From Rathayibacter sp. SD072 (GTDB taxonomy: Bacteria; Actinomycetota; Actinomycetes; Actinomycetales; Microbacteriaceae): 64,000 nucleotides of DNA. Below the pieces are notes generated by a model. It had not been told where the DNA came from. It ran no database searches and worked only from the letters and a program-made list of their open reading frames with translations. This document shows positions 8,862 through 17,337 of the stretch, piece by piece; within the stretch, counting starts at the first letter, position 1, and the number at the start of each line of letters is the position of its first letter. Both the position numbers and the translations under genes were made by a program. The stretch lies in assembly GCF_017355185.1 (NCBI RefSeq), contig NZ_JADILJ010000001.1, positions 1-64,000 of the forward strand. The letters are read 5' to 3'.

Positions 8862-9272
8862 CTACGCCTCGGTGGAGGTCTCGTCGGCGGTGTCCTCGGC
8901 CGGGGCGGCCTTGGCCGGAGCCTCGGTCTTGGGCTTGAGGACGGGCTTCTTCTTCGCGTCGATGACGAAGGGGGCCTTGGGCTCCTTCACCTTGACGGTG
9001 CTGACGGCGTCGGCGTCGCCCTTGAAGCGGCCCCAGTCGCCGGTCAGCTTGAGGATCGCGGCGACCTGCTCGGTCGGCTGCGCGCCGACTCCGAGCCAGT
9101 ACTGCGCGCGCTCCGAGTCGACCTGGATGAACGAGGGCTCCTCGGTGGGGTGGTACTTGCCGATCTCCTCGATCACGCGGCCGTCGCGCTTGGTGCGCGA
9201 GTCGGCGACGACGATGCGGTAGTAGGGCGCCCGGATCTTGCCCAGGCGCTTCAGACGAATCTTGACAGCCAC
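8862..9272 (-). CDS. rpsP: 30S ribosomal protein S16
   Basis: I chose the GTG start that gives [21 protein letters not shown] because it has an AGGAG site 5 nt upstream (9281-9277 region) and matches the conserved S16 N-terminus. The S16 core covers about 85 residues. A Lys/Ala/Pro/Glu-rich tail brings the length to 136, as in other actinobacteria. It is the first gene of the rpsP-khpA-rimM-trmD operon. The promoter must lie in the 308-nt region shared divergently with ybdK. Confidence 0.95.
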   Translation of the reverse strand: MAVKIRLKRLGKIRAPYYRIVVADSRTKRDGRVIEEIGKYHPTEEPSFIQVDSERAQYWLGVGAQPTEQVAAILKLTGDWGRFKGDADAVSTVKVKEPKAPFVIDAKKKPVLKPKTEAPAKAAPAEDTADETSTEA

Positions 9273-9580
9273 AATTCTCCTGTGTGGTCGTTGACCTGTA
9301 GAGGTCGAGGATGGATGAACTGAGCCGTGAGCGTGGGGTGCACACCCGGCCGGAAGCTCGAGGGGGTTTCTTCGGCGGTGAGTAGAGGGTCGACCGCCTC
9401 GGACCCGACGGATCATTCTGCCAGAAAAAACCCCGGCGTGCGGGCGCGACATGCGGCTCATCGCGCGGGAGGGCGCGCAGCGCGCTCCGGGCCCGCCCTC
9501 GGCCCCGTCCCGGCGACTCGTGGGACGATGGGGTCCGCGCGTCCCGACCCGGTGGACGCCGGATCGACGGAGACGACGCC
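9273..9580. other. Divergent intergenic region rpsP / ybdK
   Basis: This 308-nt stretch separates two divergent genes. It contains the rpsP ribosome-binding site, a run aaaaaacccc at about 9424-9433 and GC-rich sequence with several short GGGCGC/GCGCCC inverted repeats. I see no convincing -35/-10 pair and no RNA gene. Confidence 0.5.
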
Positions 9581-10726
9581 ATGGAGATCAGCTTCGCCCA
9601 GTCCGACCGCTCCACACTCGGGATCGAGTGGGAGGTCGCGATCGTCGACCGGCAGACGGGGGACCTCGCCAACGTCGCCGACGTCGTGCTGGAGGCCCTG
9701 CGCGGCGAGGACGGCGAGCCGCACGCCCGCATCACCGGAGAGTTGCTGCGCAACACCGTCGAGCTCGTCTCGGGCGTGCACACGCGGGTCGGCGACGCCG
9801 TCGCGGATCTGCAGGACCAGCTGCGCCAGGTGCGCGAGATCACCGACCCGATGGGCCTGGACCTCGTCTGCTCCGGAACCCACCCGTTCGCGCAGTGGTA
9901 CGACCAGAGCATCACCGATAAGGAGCGCTACCACCGGCTCATCGACCGGACCCAGTGGTGGGGCCGCAACATGATGATCTGGGGCATCCACGTGCACGTG
10001 GGGATCGAGGACCGCGACAAGGTGCTCGCGATCCTGAACTCCCTGCTCGACTACTACCCGCACCTCCAGGCGCTCTCGGCCTCGAGCCCGTTCTGGGGCG
10101 GCGTCGACACCGGCTACGCGTCCAACCGCGCGCTCATGTTCCAGCAGCTCCCGACCGCCGGCCTCCCGCCGCAGTTCGGAGCATGGGCGAACTACGAGGA
10201 GTACGTCGACGACATGATGCGCACCGGAGTCATCGACGACCACACCGAGGTCCGCTGGGACATCCGCCCCTCGCCGCAGTGGGGGACGCTCGAGATGCGC
10301 GCCTGCGACGGGCTCTCCTCGGCCGAGGAGATCGGCGCCGTCGCCGCGCTCATCCAGTGCCTCGTCGAGCACCTGTCCACGCGGCTCGACGACGGCGAGG
10401 ACCTGCCGACGATGCAGCCCTGGTACGTGCGCGAGAACAAGTGGCGGGCCGCCCGGTACGGCCTGGACGCCGAGATCATCCTCGACAGCGCGGGCGCCGA
10501 GCGCCTGGTGACGGACGACATCCGCGACCTCCTCGTGACGCTCGCCCCGGTCGCGGAGCGCCTCGACTGCGCGAAGGAGCTCGCCGACGTCGAGCTGATC
10601 CTCGTCGCGGGCGCGAGCTACCAGCGGCAGCTGCGGGTCGCCGCGGCCCACGACGGCGACCTCCGTGCCGTCGTCCGGGCGCTCGCGGGCGAGCTGCGCG
10701 ACGGGCTGCGGGACCCGCGGGCATGA
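9581..10726 (+). CDS. ybdK: YbdK-type carboxylate-amine ligase (glutamate-cysteine ligase 2 family)
   Basis: The 381-residue protein begins [23 protein letters not shown], the ATP-grasp-like GCS2 family start. It contains the conserved GIHVHVG and [13 protein letters not shown] blocks. The family catalyses ATP-dependent glutamate-cysteine ligation in vitro, usually weakly. Actinobacteria make mycothiol and not glutathione, so the physiological substrate is uncertain. The stop codon overlaps the start of the SGNH lipoprotein gene (ATGA). Confidence 0.85.
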   Translation: MEISFAQSDRSTLGIEWEVAIVDRQTGDLANVADVVLEALRGEDGEPHARITGELLRNTVELVSGVHTRVGDAVADLQDQLRQVREITDPMGLDLVCSGTHPFAQWYDQSITDKERYHRLIDRTQWWGRNMMIWGIHVHVGIEDRDKVLAILNSLLDYYPHLQALSASSPFWGGVDTGYASNRALMFQQLPTAGLPPQFGAWANYEEYVDDMMRTGVIDDHTEVRWDIRPSPQWGTLEMRACDGLSSAEEIGAVAALIQCLVEHLSTRLDDGEDLPTMQPWYVRENKWRAARYGLDAEIILDSAGAERLVTDDIRDLLVTLAPVAERLDCAKELADVELILVAGASYQRQLRVAAAHDGDLRAVVRALAGELRDGLRDPRA

Positions 10727-11505
10727 TCGCGACGCGGCGGCTCGCCGCGATCGGCGTGCTCGTGCTCGCGCTCGCGGGGTGCTCCTCCGCGGCGGAGCCC
10801 GCGTCCGAGTCCTCGGCGACGACCGCCCCCTCGACGACGAGTGCCCCCTCCTCCGACGCCGGCGCTCACGCTGTCGAGGACCCCGCTCCGCTCGAGGTGG
10901 GCGGGTCGATCCCGGCCGGTTCCAGGGTCACCGTGGTCGGCGACAGCATCGTCAGGGGCTACGGACTCGACGCCGGGGCGGCCTGGCCGGCGCTCGTCGG
11001 CGACGCGTTCGGCTGGACGGTGACGAACCTCGGCTGCGACGGGGGCGGCTTCGTGCGCCCCGGCGTCTGCGGGGAGCCGATCGGCGACCGCGCGGACGAC
11101 ATCGCCGCGACGTCACCGGACGTCGTGATCGTCGTCGCGAGCAGCAACGATCTCGGAACCCCCGTCGAGGACGTGGTCGCCGCGATCCCGTCGGCCGTGG
11201 ACGCGATCGCCCGGGGGGTGCCGTCGGCGAGGCTGATCGCCCTCGACTCCGTCTGGGGGCCTGACCCGCGGCCCGGCGATCTGGACGCGTACGACGCCGC
11301 ACTGGTCGACGCCGTCGCGTCGGCCGGAGGCTCAGCGCTCGAGTACCCGGACCCGCTGAGGACCGACGGTCTCCTCGCCGAGGACGGCGTGCATCCCACC
11401 GAGGCCGGGCAGCTCGCTCTGGCGGAGGCGTTCGCGCTGGCCGCTCAGAAGGCGGGCCTGGGCGAGAGCGTGCCGACCGACTCGACGCCCACCCGCGAGG
11501 AGTAG
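10723..11505 (+). CDS. SGNH/GDSL-type hydrolase lipoprotein
   Basis: A 20-residue lipoprotein signal ends in the lipobox LALAGC (Cys20), so the protein is probably anchored on the outer membrane leaflet. A Ser/Thr/Ala linker (about 21-55) precedes the hydrolase domain. Block I is VVGDSIVRGYG (Ser75), the glycine block is NLGCDGGG, the Asn block is VVASSNDLG and the last block is EDGVHPTEAG (Asp221, His224). These are the catalytic SGNH residues of esterases and acylhydrolases. The substrate is unknown. It is translationally coupled to ybdK. Confidence 0.85.
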   Translation: MIATRRLAAIGVLVLALAGCSSAAEPASESSATTAPSTTSAPSSDAGAHAVEDPAPLEVGGSIPAGSRVTVVGDSIVRGYGLDAGAAWPALVGDAFGWTVTNLGCDGGGFVRPGVCGEPIGDRADDIAATSPDVVIVVASSNDLGTPVEDVVAAIPSAVDAIARGVPSARLIALDSVWGPDPRPGDLDAYDAALVDAVASAGGSALEYPDPLRTDGLLAEDGVHPTEAGQLALAEAFALAAQKAGLGESVPTDSTPTREE

Positions 11506-11509
11506 GGGC

Positions 11510-11529
11510 GGGCGGCCCGGGAGCCGCCC
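11510..11529. terminator. Hairpin between convergent SGNH and LLM genes
   Basis: A 7-bp GC stem (gggcggc at 11510-11516, gccgccc at 11523-11529) with a 6-nt loop lies 5 nt after the SGNH stop and 13 nt from the LLM stop. It lacks a T tract. It plausibly acts in both directions. Confidence 0.4.
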
Positions 11530-11542
11530 ACCCCTCATCGCC

Positions 11543-12370
11543 TCAGCGGCTGATGCTGTTCTTGCCGTCGCGCCATGACAGGAGCTCGCGCACCGGCGCG
11601 AGGTCGATGTCGGGTCCGCTGATGCCGAGTGTGAACAGGCGCGCTCCGAGCTCGTGCTGCTGGTCGGCGACCGCGAACGCTCCGTCACCGCCCTCGGCGG
11701 GGATGTTCACCCCGGTCGACACCTCGATCGCCGACAGGTCGCGGCCGACCTTCCCGCACCAGTCGCTGAGGACGCCGAGCTTGCGCTCCAGGGTCGGGAC
11801 GTCGGAGAAGCTGTGCCAGATGTCGGCGTGCTCGGCCACGATCCGCAGCGTCTTCTTCTCGCCGCCGCCGCCGATCATGACGGGGATCTCGCGGGTGGGA
11901 GCCGGGTTGAGCACGCCCCAGCGGCTCCGGATGCGCGGCATCGCCTCGGAGAGCTCGTCCAGACGCGAGCCGGCGGTGCCGAACTCGTAGCCGTACTCCT
12001 GGTAGTCGCGCTCGAACCAGCCGGAGCCGATGCCGAAGATCAGGCGCCCCTCGGCGCCCTTGGCGCTGATGTGGTCGACGGTGCGGGCCATGTCGGCGAG
12101 CAGGTCGGGGTTCCGGTAGCTGTTGCAGGTGACGAGCGGGCCGAACTCGATGCGGCTGGTCTGCTCGGCCCAGGCGGCGAGCATGCTCCAGCCCTCGAAG
12201 TGCAGGCCGTCGGGCTCGCCGGAGAGCGGATAGAAGTGGTCCCAGTTGAAGGCGATGTCGACGCCGAGGTCCTCGAGCTCGGCGAGCGTGTCGCGGATGA
12301 CCTCGTAGGAGACGTGCTGAGGGGCGATCTGGACGCCGATGCGGACCGGGCGCGCGGTGGTGGTTGTCAT
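11543..12370 (-). CDS. LLM class F420-dependent oxidoreductase
   Basis: The 275-residue luciferase-like monooxygenase has the F420-type N-terminus (RIGVQIAPQHVSYEVIRDTLAELEDLGVDIAFNWDHFYPL), the conserved GPLVTCNSYRNPDLLADMARTVDHIS strand-helix and the GIGSGWFERDYQEYGYEF block. Such proteins reduce or oxidise varied substrates with coenzyme F420. The substrate cannot be told. I chose the ATG giving MTTTTARPVRIG; a GTG three codons upstream is possible. It stands alone, convergent to the SGNH gene. Confidence 0.85.
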   Translation of the reverse strand: MTTTTARPVRIGVQIAPQHVSYEVIRDTLAELEDLGVDIAFNWDHFYPLSGEPDGLHFEGWSMLAAWAEQTSRIEFGPLVTCNSYRNPDLLADMARTVDHISAKGAEGRLIFGIGSGWFERDYQEYGYEFGTAGSRLDELSEAMPRIRSRWGVLNPAPTREIPVMIGGGGEKKTLRIVAEHADIWHSFSDVPTLERKLGVLSDWCGKVGRDLSAIEVSTGVNIPAEGGDGAFAVADQQHELGARLFTLGISGPDIDLAPVRELLSWRDGKNSISR

Positions 12371-12420
12371 GCCCACCACGCTAGACCTCGACGGTGGCGG
12401 AGGTCCCGCCGGTCGACGGG

Positions 12421-12487
12421 GATCTCGAGACGCCCGCTGGGCGAGCTCCTCGATCAGCGAGGGGCCCCCGCTGCGCGGGCTACTCGC
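12421..12487. repeat. Dispersed palindromic repeat, degenerate copy
   Basis: The sequence gatctcgagacgcccgct followed by ctcgatcagcgag and then cccgctgcgcgggctactcg resembles the elements at 30128-30213. They share a GATCTCGA..CGCCCG..CTCGAYCAGC pattern. The element runs 8 bp into the 3' end of the META lipoprotein gene. I recall similar palindromic elements between genes in Microbacteriaceae, but that is memory and was not tested. Confidence 0.5.
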
Positions 12488-12938
12488 CGGCGGGGTCCGG
12501 AGCTGCGGTCGGGGCCTCGTCGACCGTCGAGCGGGCGAGCTTGGCGGTGGTCGCGCCCTCGTCGTCGAAGAGGCGGAGCCGGCCGCCGTCGATCGCGGCC
12601 ATCGACGCCTCGGCGAAGATCGTCGGCAGCGCGACACCGTCGCAGGCGATGAACGTGCTCGGACCGGCGTCGACGCTGAGCGTGCCCTCGTCGTCGATCG
12701 CCCACTCCCCCTGAACGCCGTTGCAGCCGTCGGAACCGGTCCAGGTCCCGTCGTCGGCGATGAGCAGGAAGGGCACCTCGGGCGACTCGTACGCCACCCC
12801 GGTGATCCAGCGCCCGACGAGCTCCTCGGGCGCCGGAGCCGACATCGCCTCGGCGCCGGACGTCTCAGCGCACCCGGTGAGCCCGAGCACGGCGACGGCC
12901 GCGAGAGCCGCCGCAGCGAGGCTCCGCCGCACGGTCAT
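12480..12938 (-). CDS. META-domain-like lipoprotein
   Basis: The 152-residue protein has a lipoprotein signal with lipobox LTGC (Cys23). The mature part (VGRWITGV, then WTGSDGCNGVQGEW and FIACDG) resembles META/HslJ-like domains, which are extracytoplasmic beta-barrels of unclear role. The last ~8 bp of the gene lie inside a dispersed repeat, so the Pro/Ala/Glu-rich C-terminus may be repeat-derived. Its start overlaps the ffh stop (ATGA), giving coupling to ffh. Confidence 0.75.
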   Translation of the reverse strand: MTVRRSLAAAALAAVAVLGLTGCAETSGAEAMSAPAPEELVGRWITGVAYESPEVPFLLIADDGTWTGSDGCNGVQGEWAIDDEGTLSVDAGPSTFIACDGVALPTIFAEASMAAIDGGRLRLFDDEGATTAKLARSTVDEAPTAAPDPAGE

Positions 12939-14491
12939 CGACCGAGGAACTTCTGCAGCTGCTCCAGCTCCTCGGGGGTCGGCTGCGCCTGCGCGCCCGC
13001 GCCGCCACCGAGACCGAAGCCCGATCCGCCGGCGTCGCCGGGTCGGGGGCCGGACGTGATCGCCGCGTTCTCGGCCGCGCGCTTGGCCGGGTTGCCCGAC
13101 TTCGACGTCTTCTTCTTCTGCGGCTTCGGGCGGCCCTGGTAGCCGGCTCCGGGCACGGGGCCCATGCCCGGCACGTTCGGCATGCCGCCCTTGGCGACGG
13201 TCTTCATCATCTTGGCGGCCTGCTCGAACCGCTGCACCAGCTGATTGACGTCGGTGACGGTCATGCCGGAACCGCGCGCGATGCGCAGGCGCCGCGAGCC
13301 GTTGAGGAGCTTGGGGTTGATCCGCTCCGCCTTCGTCATCGACTGGATGATCGCCTCGGTGCGCACGATCTCGCGCTCGTCGAACTGGTCGAGCTGCTCG
13401 CGCATGCCCTTCGCGCCCGGGAGCATGCCGATCATCTTCTTGATCGAGCCCATGTTGCGCAGCTGCTGCATCTGGCCGAGGAAATCGTCGAGCGTGAACG
13501 AGTCGCTCATGATCTTCTCGGCGACCTTGCGCGCCTCGTCCTCGTCGAACGCGGACTGCGCCTGCTCGATGAGGGTCAGCACGTCGCCGAGGTCGAGGAT
13601 CCGGCTCGCCATGCGGTCGGGGTGGAACTGCTCGAAGTCGTCGAGGCCCTCGCCCGTGGAGGCGAAGAGGATCGGACGCCCGGTCAGCGAGGCGACCGAC
13701 AGCGCTGCTCCGCCTCGCGCGTCGCCGTCGAGCTTCGAGAGCACGACGCCGGTGAAGTCCACGCCCTCCTGGAAGGCCTTGGCCGTGGCGACGGCGTCCT
13801 GGCCGATCATCGCGTCGATGACGAAGAGGACCTCGTCGGGGTTCGTGACGCGGCGGATGTCGGACGCCTGCTTCATCATGTCGGCGTCGACGCCCAGGCG
13901 GCCGGCGGTGTCGATGATGACCGTGTCGTACTGCTTGTCGACGGCGAACTTGATCGCGTTCTGCGCGACCTTGACCGGGTTGCCGACCCCGTTGCCGGGC
14001 TCGGGAGCGTAGACCGCGACTCCGGCCTGCTCGCCCACGACCTGCAGCTGCTGCACCGCGTTGGGGCGCTGGAGGTCGGCCGCGACGAGGAGCGGGGTGT
14101 GCCCGTCCTTGCCGAGGTACTTGCCGAGCTTGCCGGCGAGGGTCGTCTTGCCCGCACCCTGGAGGCCCGCGAGCATGATGACCGTCGGCGGACGCTTGGC
14201 GAACTCGAGGCGGCGCGACTGCCCGCCGAGGATCGCGACGAGCTCCTCGTTGACGATCTGGACGACCTGCTGAGCCGGGTTCAGCGCCTTGTTGACCTCG
14301 TCGCCGAGGGCGCGTTCGCGGACCTTGCCGGTGAAGGCCTTGACCACGTCCAGCGCCACGTCGGCGTCGAGCAGGGCGCGCCGGATCTCGCGGACGGTGC
14401 CGTCGACGTCCGAGGCCGAGAGCTTGCCCTTCGTGCGCAGGTTCTTGAAGGTCTCGACGAGTCGATCGGAGAGGGTGCCGAAAGTAGCCAT
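12935..14491 (-). CDS. ffh: Signal recognition particle GTPase Ffh (SRP54)
   Basis: Ffh binds signal sequences on nascent chains and, with FtsY, targets them to the membrane. The 518-residue protein has the N domain (1-~90), a G domain with P-loop GLQGAGKTT (109-117) and DTAGRLGVD, and a Met-rich M domain ([13 protein letters not shown] onwards). A long Gly/Pro/Gln tail ends in [10 protein letters not shown]. The SRP RNA gene is not in this window. A TAGAAT -10 lies just upstream. Confidence 0.97.
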   Translation of the reverse strand: MATFGTLSDRLVETFKNLRTKGKLSASDVDGTVREIRRALLDADVALDVVKAFTGKVRERALGDEVNKALNPAQQVVQIVNEELVAILGGQSRRLEFAKRPPTVIMLAGLQGAGKTTLAGKLGKYLGKDGHTPLLVAADLQRPNAVQQLQVVGEQAGVAVYAPEPGNGVGNPVKVAQNAIKFAVDKQYDTVIIDTAGRLGVDADMMKQASDIRRVTNPDEVLFVIDAMIGQDAVATAKAFQEGVDFTGVVLSKLDGDARGGAALSVASLTGRPILFASTGEGLDDFEQFHPDRMASRILDLGDVLTLIEQAQSAFDEDEARKVAEKIMSDSFTLDDFLGQMQQLRNMGSIKKMIGMLPGAKGMREQLDQFDEREIVRTEAIIQSMTKAERINPKLLNGSRRLRIARGSGMTVTDVNQLVQRFEQAAKMMKTVAKGGMPNVPGMGPVPGAGYQGRPKPQKKKTSKSGNPAKRAAENAAITSGPRPGDAGGSGFGLGGGAGAQAQPTPEELEQLQKFLGR

Positions 14492-14501
14492 GATGCCCGG
14501 A

Positions 14502-14507
14502 ATTCTA
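14502..14507 (-). promoter_or_regulatory. Putative ffh -10 element
   Basis: TAGAAT on the minus strand matches TATAAT at five of six positions. It ends 10 nt before the ffh ATG at 14491, which implies a leader of only a few nucleotides. No good -35 is visible. Confidence 0.4.
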
Positions 14508-14589
14508 CCGGAGCCGCGGAGTGCTCGGTTCTGCCGCCGTTCCTCCGGATTAACTGGGCTGAGTGCAGGAATGCGTCTAGGGTGGCGAC

Positions 14590-15249
14590 GTGATCGAGAC
14601 TCTGCTGGCGGGCGACTCCGCCGATCCCCTGGACTACCGCGACGGCTGGGAGCTGCAGCGCCGGCTCCACGACGAGGTCGTCGCCGGGCGCGACGGCGTG
14701 CTGGTGCTCTGCGAGCACGCGTCCGTCTACACGGCGGGCAAGCGGACCGAGGCGCACGAGCGCCCGGTCGACGGCTCCCCCGTGGTCGACGTCGACCGCG
14801 GCGGCCGGATCACCTGGCACGGACCGGGTCAGCTCGTCGGCTACCCGATCGTGCGGCTGCGCGAACCGGTCGACGTGGTCGCCTATGTCCGCTCGCTCGA
14901 GGGGATGCTGATCGCCGTGCTCGCCGACCTGGGCGTCGCGGGCGAGCGCATCGACGGACGCTCGGGAGTCTGGATCCGCCGGCCGCTCGGCGCGGACAAG
15001 ATCGCCGCCATCGGCATCCGGGTGGCAGGAGGCGTGACGATGCACGGCTTCGCCCTCAACGTCTCGAACAGCCTCGAGCCCTACTCCCGCATCGTCGCCT
15101 GCGGCATCGCGGACGCCGGAGTGACGACGATCGAGCGCGAGACGGGGAGCGAGGTCTCGATGGAGGCGGTGCGCGCCCTGGTCGATCGGCGGTTCCGCGA
15201 GTGCTCGCTCGAGTTCTCGGCCGAGCAGGCCGCGGTGGTGGCCGCGTGA
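14590..15249 (+). CDS. lipB: Octanoyl-[acyl-carrier-protein]:protein N-octanoyltransferase
   Basis: LipB moves octanoate from ACP to lipoyl domains, the first step of lipoate synthesis. The 219-residue protein shows [14 protein letters not shown], the catalytic lysine in [11 protein letters not shown] (Lys137) and the acyl-carrying cysteine in [14 protein letters not shown] (Cys171). The start is GTG. The stop overlaps the lipA start as GTGA, so the two consecutive pathway enzymes are coupled. Confidence 0.95.
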   Translation: MIETLLAGDSADPLDYRDGWELQRRLHDEVVAGRDGVLVLCEHASVYTAGKRTEAHERPVDGSPVVDVDRGGRITWHGPGQLVGYPIVRLREPVDVVAYVRSLEGMLIAVLADLGVAGERIDGRSGVWIRRPLGADKIAAIGIRVAGGVTMHGFALNVSNSLEPYSRIVACGIADAGVTTIERETGSEVSMEAVRALVDRRFRECSLEFSAEQAAVVAA

Positions 15250-16232
15250 GCGCCGAGGTGGGCGGACGCAAGCTGCTCCGGCTCGAGATCCGCAACGCCG
15301 AGACTCCGATCGAGCGCAAGCCCGACTGGATCAAGACCAAGGCCACCATGGGGCCGGAGTACCGCCAGCTGCAGTCGCTCGTGAAGAGCGAGGAGCTGCA
15401 CACGGTCTGCCAGGAAGCGGGCTGCCCCAACATCTTCGAGTGCTGGGAGGACCGCGAGGCCACGTTCCTCATCGGCGGCGCGCAGTGCACCCGCCGCTGC
15501 GACTTCTGCCAGATCGACACCGGCAAGCCCGCCGACTACGACGCCGACGAGCCGCGGCGCGTGGGCGAATCGGTGGCGCGGATGAACCTCCGCTATGCCA
15601 CGGTCACCGGAGTCGCGCGCGACGACCTGGCGGACGAGGGCTCCTGGCTCTACGCCGAGACGATCCGGCAGATCCACGCCCAGTCCCCCGGAACGGGAGT
15701 CGAGATCCTCGTGCCCGACTTCACCGGACGTCCGGAGCACCTCGGGCGCGTGTTCGACGCGCGCCCGGAGGTGTTCGCGCACAACGTCGAGACCGTGCCG
15801 CGGATCTTCAAGCGGATCCGGCCCGCGTTCCGCTACGAGCGCTCACTGGACGTCCTGACCCAGGGGCGCGACGCGGGGCTGATCACGAAGTCGAACCTCA
15901 TCCTGGGCATGGGCGAGGAGCGCGAGGAGATCTCGCAGGCCCTGCAGGACCTGCACGACGCGGGTACCGACCTGCTGACTATCACGCAGTACCTGCGGCC
16001 GACGCCGCGGCACCTGCCGGTGGACCGCTGGGTGCACCCGGAGGAGTTCGTCGCGATCAAGGAGGAGGCGGAGGACATCGGGTTCCTCGGCGTGCTCTCG
16101 GGTCCGCTCGTGCGCTCGTCCTACCGGGCGGGCCGCCTGTGGGCGCAGTCGATGGAGTCGAAGGGGCGGCCGGTGCCGGAGCACCTGCGGCACCTCGCTG
16201 ATGCGGCGCTGGGGTTCTCCCAGGCGGTGTGA
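15246..16232 (+). CDS. lipA: Lipoyl synthase
   Basis: LipA is a radical-SAM enzyme that inserts two sulfurs into octanoyl groups. Both iron-sulfur motifs are intact in this 328-residue protein: the auxiliary cluster CX4CX5C (Cys55, 60, 66) and the radical-SAM CX3CX2C (Cys81, 85, 88). The C-terminal RSSYRAG serine block is present. The GTG start overlaps lipB. The gene is convergent with ftsY, with an 11-bp inverted repeat between them. Confidence 0.97.
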   Translation: MSAEVGGRKLLRLEIRNAETPIERKPDWIKTKATMGPEYRQLQSLVKSEELHTVCQEAGCPNIFECWEDREATFLIGGAQCTRRCDFCQIDTGKPADYDADEPRRVGESVARMNLRYATVTGVARDDLADEGSWLYAETIRQIHAQSPGTGVEILVPDFTGRPEHLGRVFDARPEVFAHNVETVPRIFKRIRPAFRYERSLDVLTQGRDAGLITKSNLILGMGEEREEISQALQDLHDAGTDLLTITQYLRPTPRHLPVDRWVHPEEFVAIKEEAEDIGFLGVLSGPLVRSSYRAGRLWAQSMESKGRPVPEHLRHLADAALGFSQAV

Positions 16233-16245
16233 CCGTCGGCGTCAC

Positions 16246-16306
16246 CGCGAGATGCCGGTCCGGTCCGCCCAGCCCGGCGTGTCGCGTACCAGAGTGGCAT
16301 CTCGCG
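16246..16306. repeat. 11-bp inverted repeat between lipA and ftsY
   Basis: Arms cgcgagatgcc (16246-16256) and ggcatctcgcg (16296-16306) are perfect complements around a 39-nt GC-rich loop, which itself offers a short ggt/acc pairing. It sits between convergent genes and could be a bidirectional terminator or a copy of a dispersed palindromic element. Confidence 0.55.
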
Positions 16307-16334
16307 TGGCGCGGGACGCCGAGCGCATCGGCGC

Positions 16335-17210
16335 TCAGCCGACGAGCTGCTGGGCGAAGACGTGCGGGGTGAAGCCGGTGAGGTCGCCGATGCCCTCGCC
16401 CTGGCCGACGAGCTTGATCGGGATGCCCGTGCGCTCCTGGACGGCGAGGACGAACCCGCCCTTGGCGGAGCCGTCGAGCTTCGTGATGACGAGGCCCGTC
16501 ACTCCGGCGTGCTCGATGAACGCCTCGGCCTGGCTCAGCCCGTTCTGACCGGTCGTCGCGTCGAGCACGAGCAGGATCTCGGAGATGGGGGCCTGCTTCT
16601 CGATGACGCGCTTGATCTTGCCGAGCTCGTCCATCAGCCCGCCCTTGGTGTGCAGGCGGCCGGCGGTGTCGATGATGACCATCTCGATGCCGTTGTCCTT
16701 CGCGAACTGGACGGTCTGGAAGGCGACCGAGGCCGGGTCCTGGCGCTCCTGCTGCGGGCGCACGATCTGCGCGTCGGCGCGCTGGGCCCAGGTGGCGAGC
16801 TGGTCGACGGCGGCGGCGCGGAACGTGTCGGCCGCTCCGACCACGACGCTCCGGTCGTAGTTGCGGAGGAACTTGGCGAACTTGCCGATGGTCGTGGTCT
16901 TGCCCACTCCGTTGACGCCCACGACGAGGATCACGGCCGGGCGCTCGCTGAGCTTGAGCGTCGTGTCGTACTTCGACAGCCGCTCCTCCATCGACTCGCG
17001 GAGCATGCGCTGGAGGTCGCGCGGATCGGTCGTGCTGTAGCGCTCGACCTTCGCGCGGAGGTCCTCGACGATCTCCTCGGTGATGTCGGGACCGAAGTCG
17101 GCGGTGATGAGCGCGGTCTCGAGGTCGTCCCACGTCTGGTCGTCGATCGTGCGCTTCTCGAACAGGCCGCGCAGTGCGCGGCCGAGCGACCAGGAGGTGC
17201 GTTCAGCCAT
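16335..17210 (-). CDS. ftsY: Signal recognition particle receptor FtsY
   Basis: FtsY docks the SRP-ribosome complex at the membrane. This 291-residue form has the NG domains only: P-loop GVNGVGKTT (98-106), DTFRAAAVDQL, DTAGRLHTKGGLMDEL and KLDGSAKGG. It lacks the acidic A domain found in E. coli, as usual for Gram-positives. It lies downstream of smc on the same strand, but a nested inverted repeat separates them. Confidence 0.95.
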   Translation of the reverse strand: MAERTSWSLGRALRGLFEKRTIDDQTWDDLETALITADFGPDITEEIVEDLRAKVERYSTTDPRDLQRMLRESMEERLSKYDTTLKLSERPAVILVVGVNGVGKTTTIGKFAKFLRNYDRSVVVGAADTFRAAAVDQLATWAQRADAQIVRPQQERQDPASVAFQTVQFAKDNGIEMVIIDTAGRLHTKGGLMDELGKIKRVIEKQAPISEILLVLDATTGQNGLSQAEAFIEHAGVTGLVITKLDGSAKGGFVLAVQERTGIPIKLVGQGEGIGDLTGFTPHVFAQQLVG

Positions 17211-17251
17211 GTGCTCCAGGGTACCGGCGACGGCTCGGCCCGACCGCCTCT

Positions 17252-17323
17252 GCCGAGGGAACCCCGAGCCGTCGAGGGAACCAGCCGGAGCGGGCTCCCT
17301 CGACGGCGGGAGGTTCCCTCGGC
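17252..17323. repeat. Nested inverted repeats between smc and ftsY
   Basis: The outer arms gccgagggaacc (17252-17263) and ggttccctcggc (17312-17323) enclose a second perfect pair, ccgtcgaggga (17269-17279) and tccctcgacgg (17296-17306). The two left arms share GAGGGAA, so they are related repeats as well as complements. The whole forms a long two-stage hairpin past the smc stop. Confidence 0.6.
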
Positions 17324-17337
17324 GGGAGGGGCGAGGG

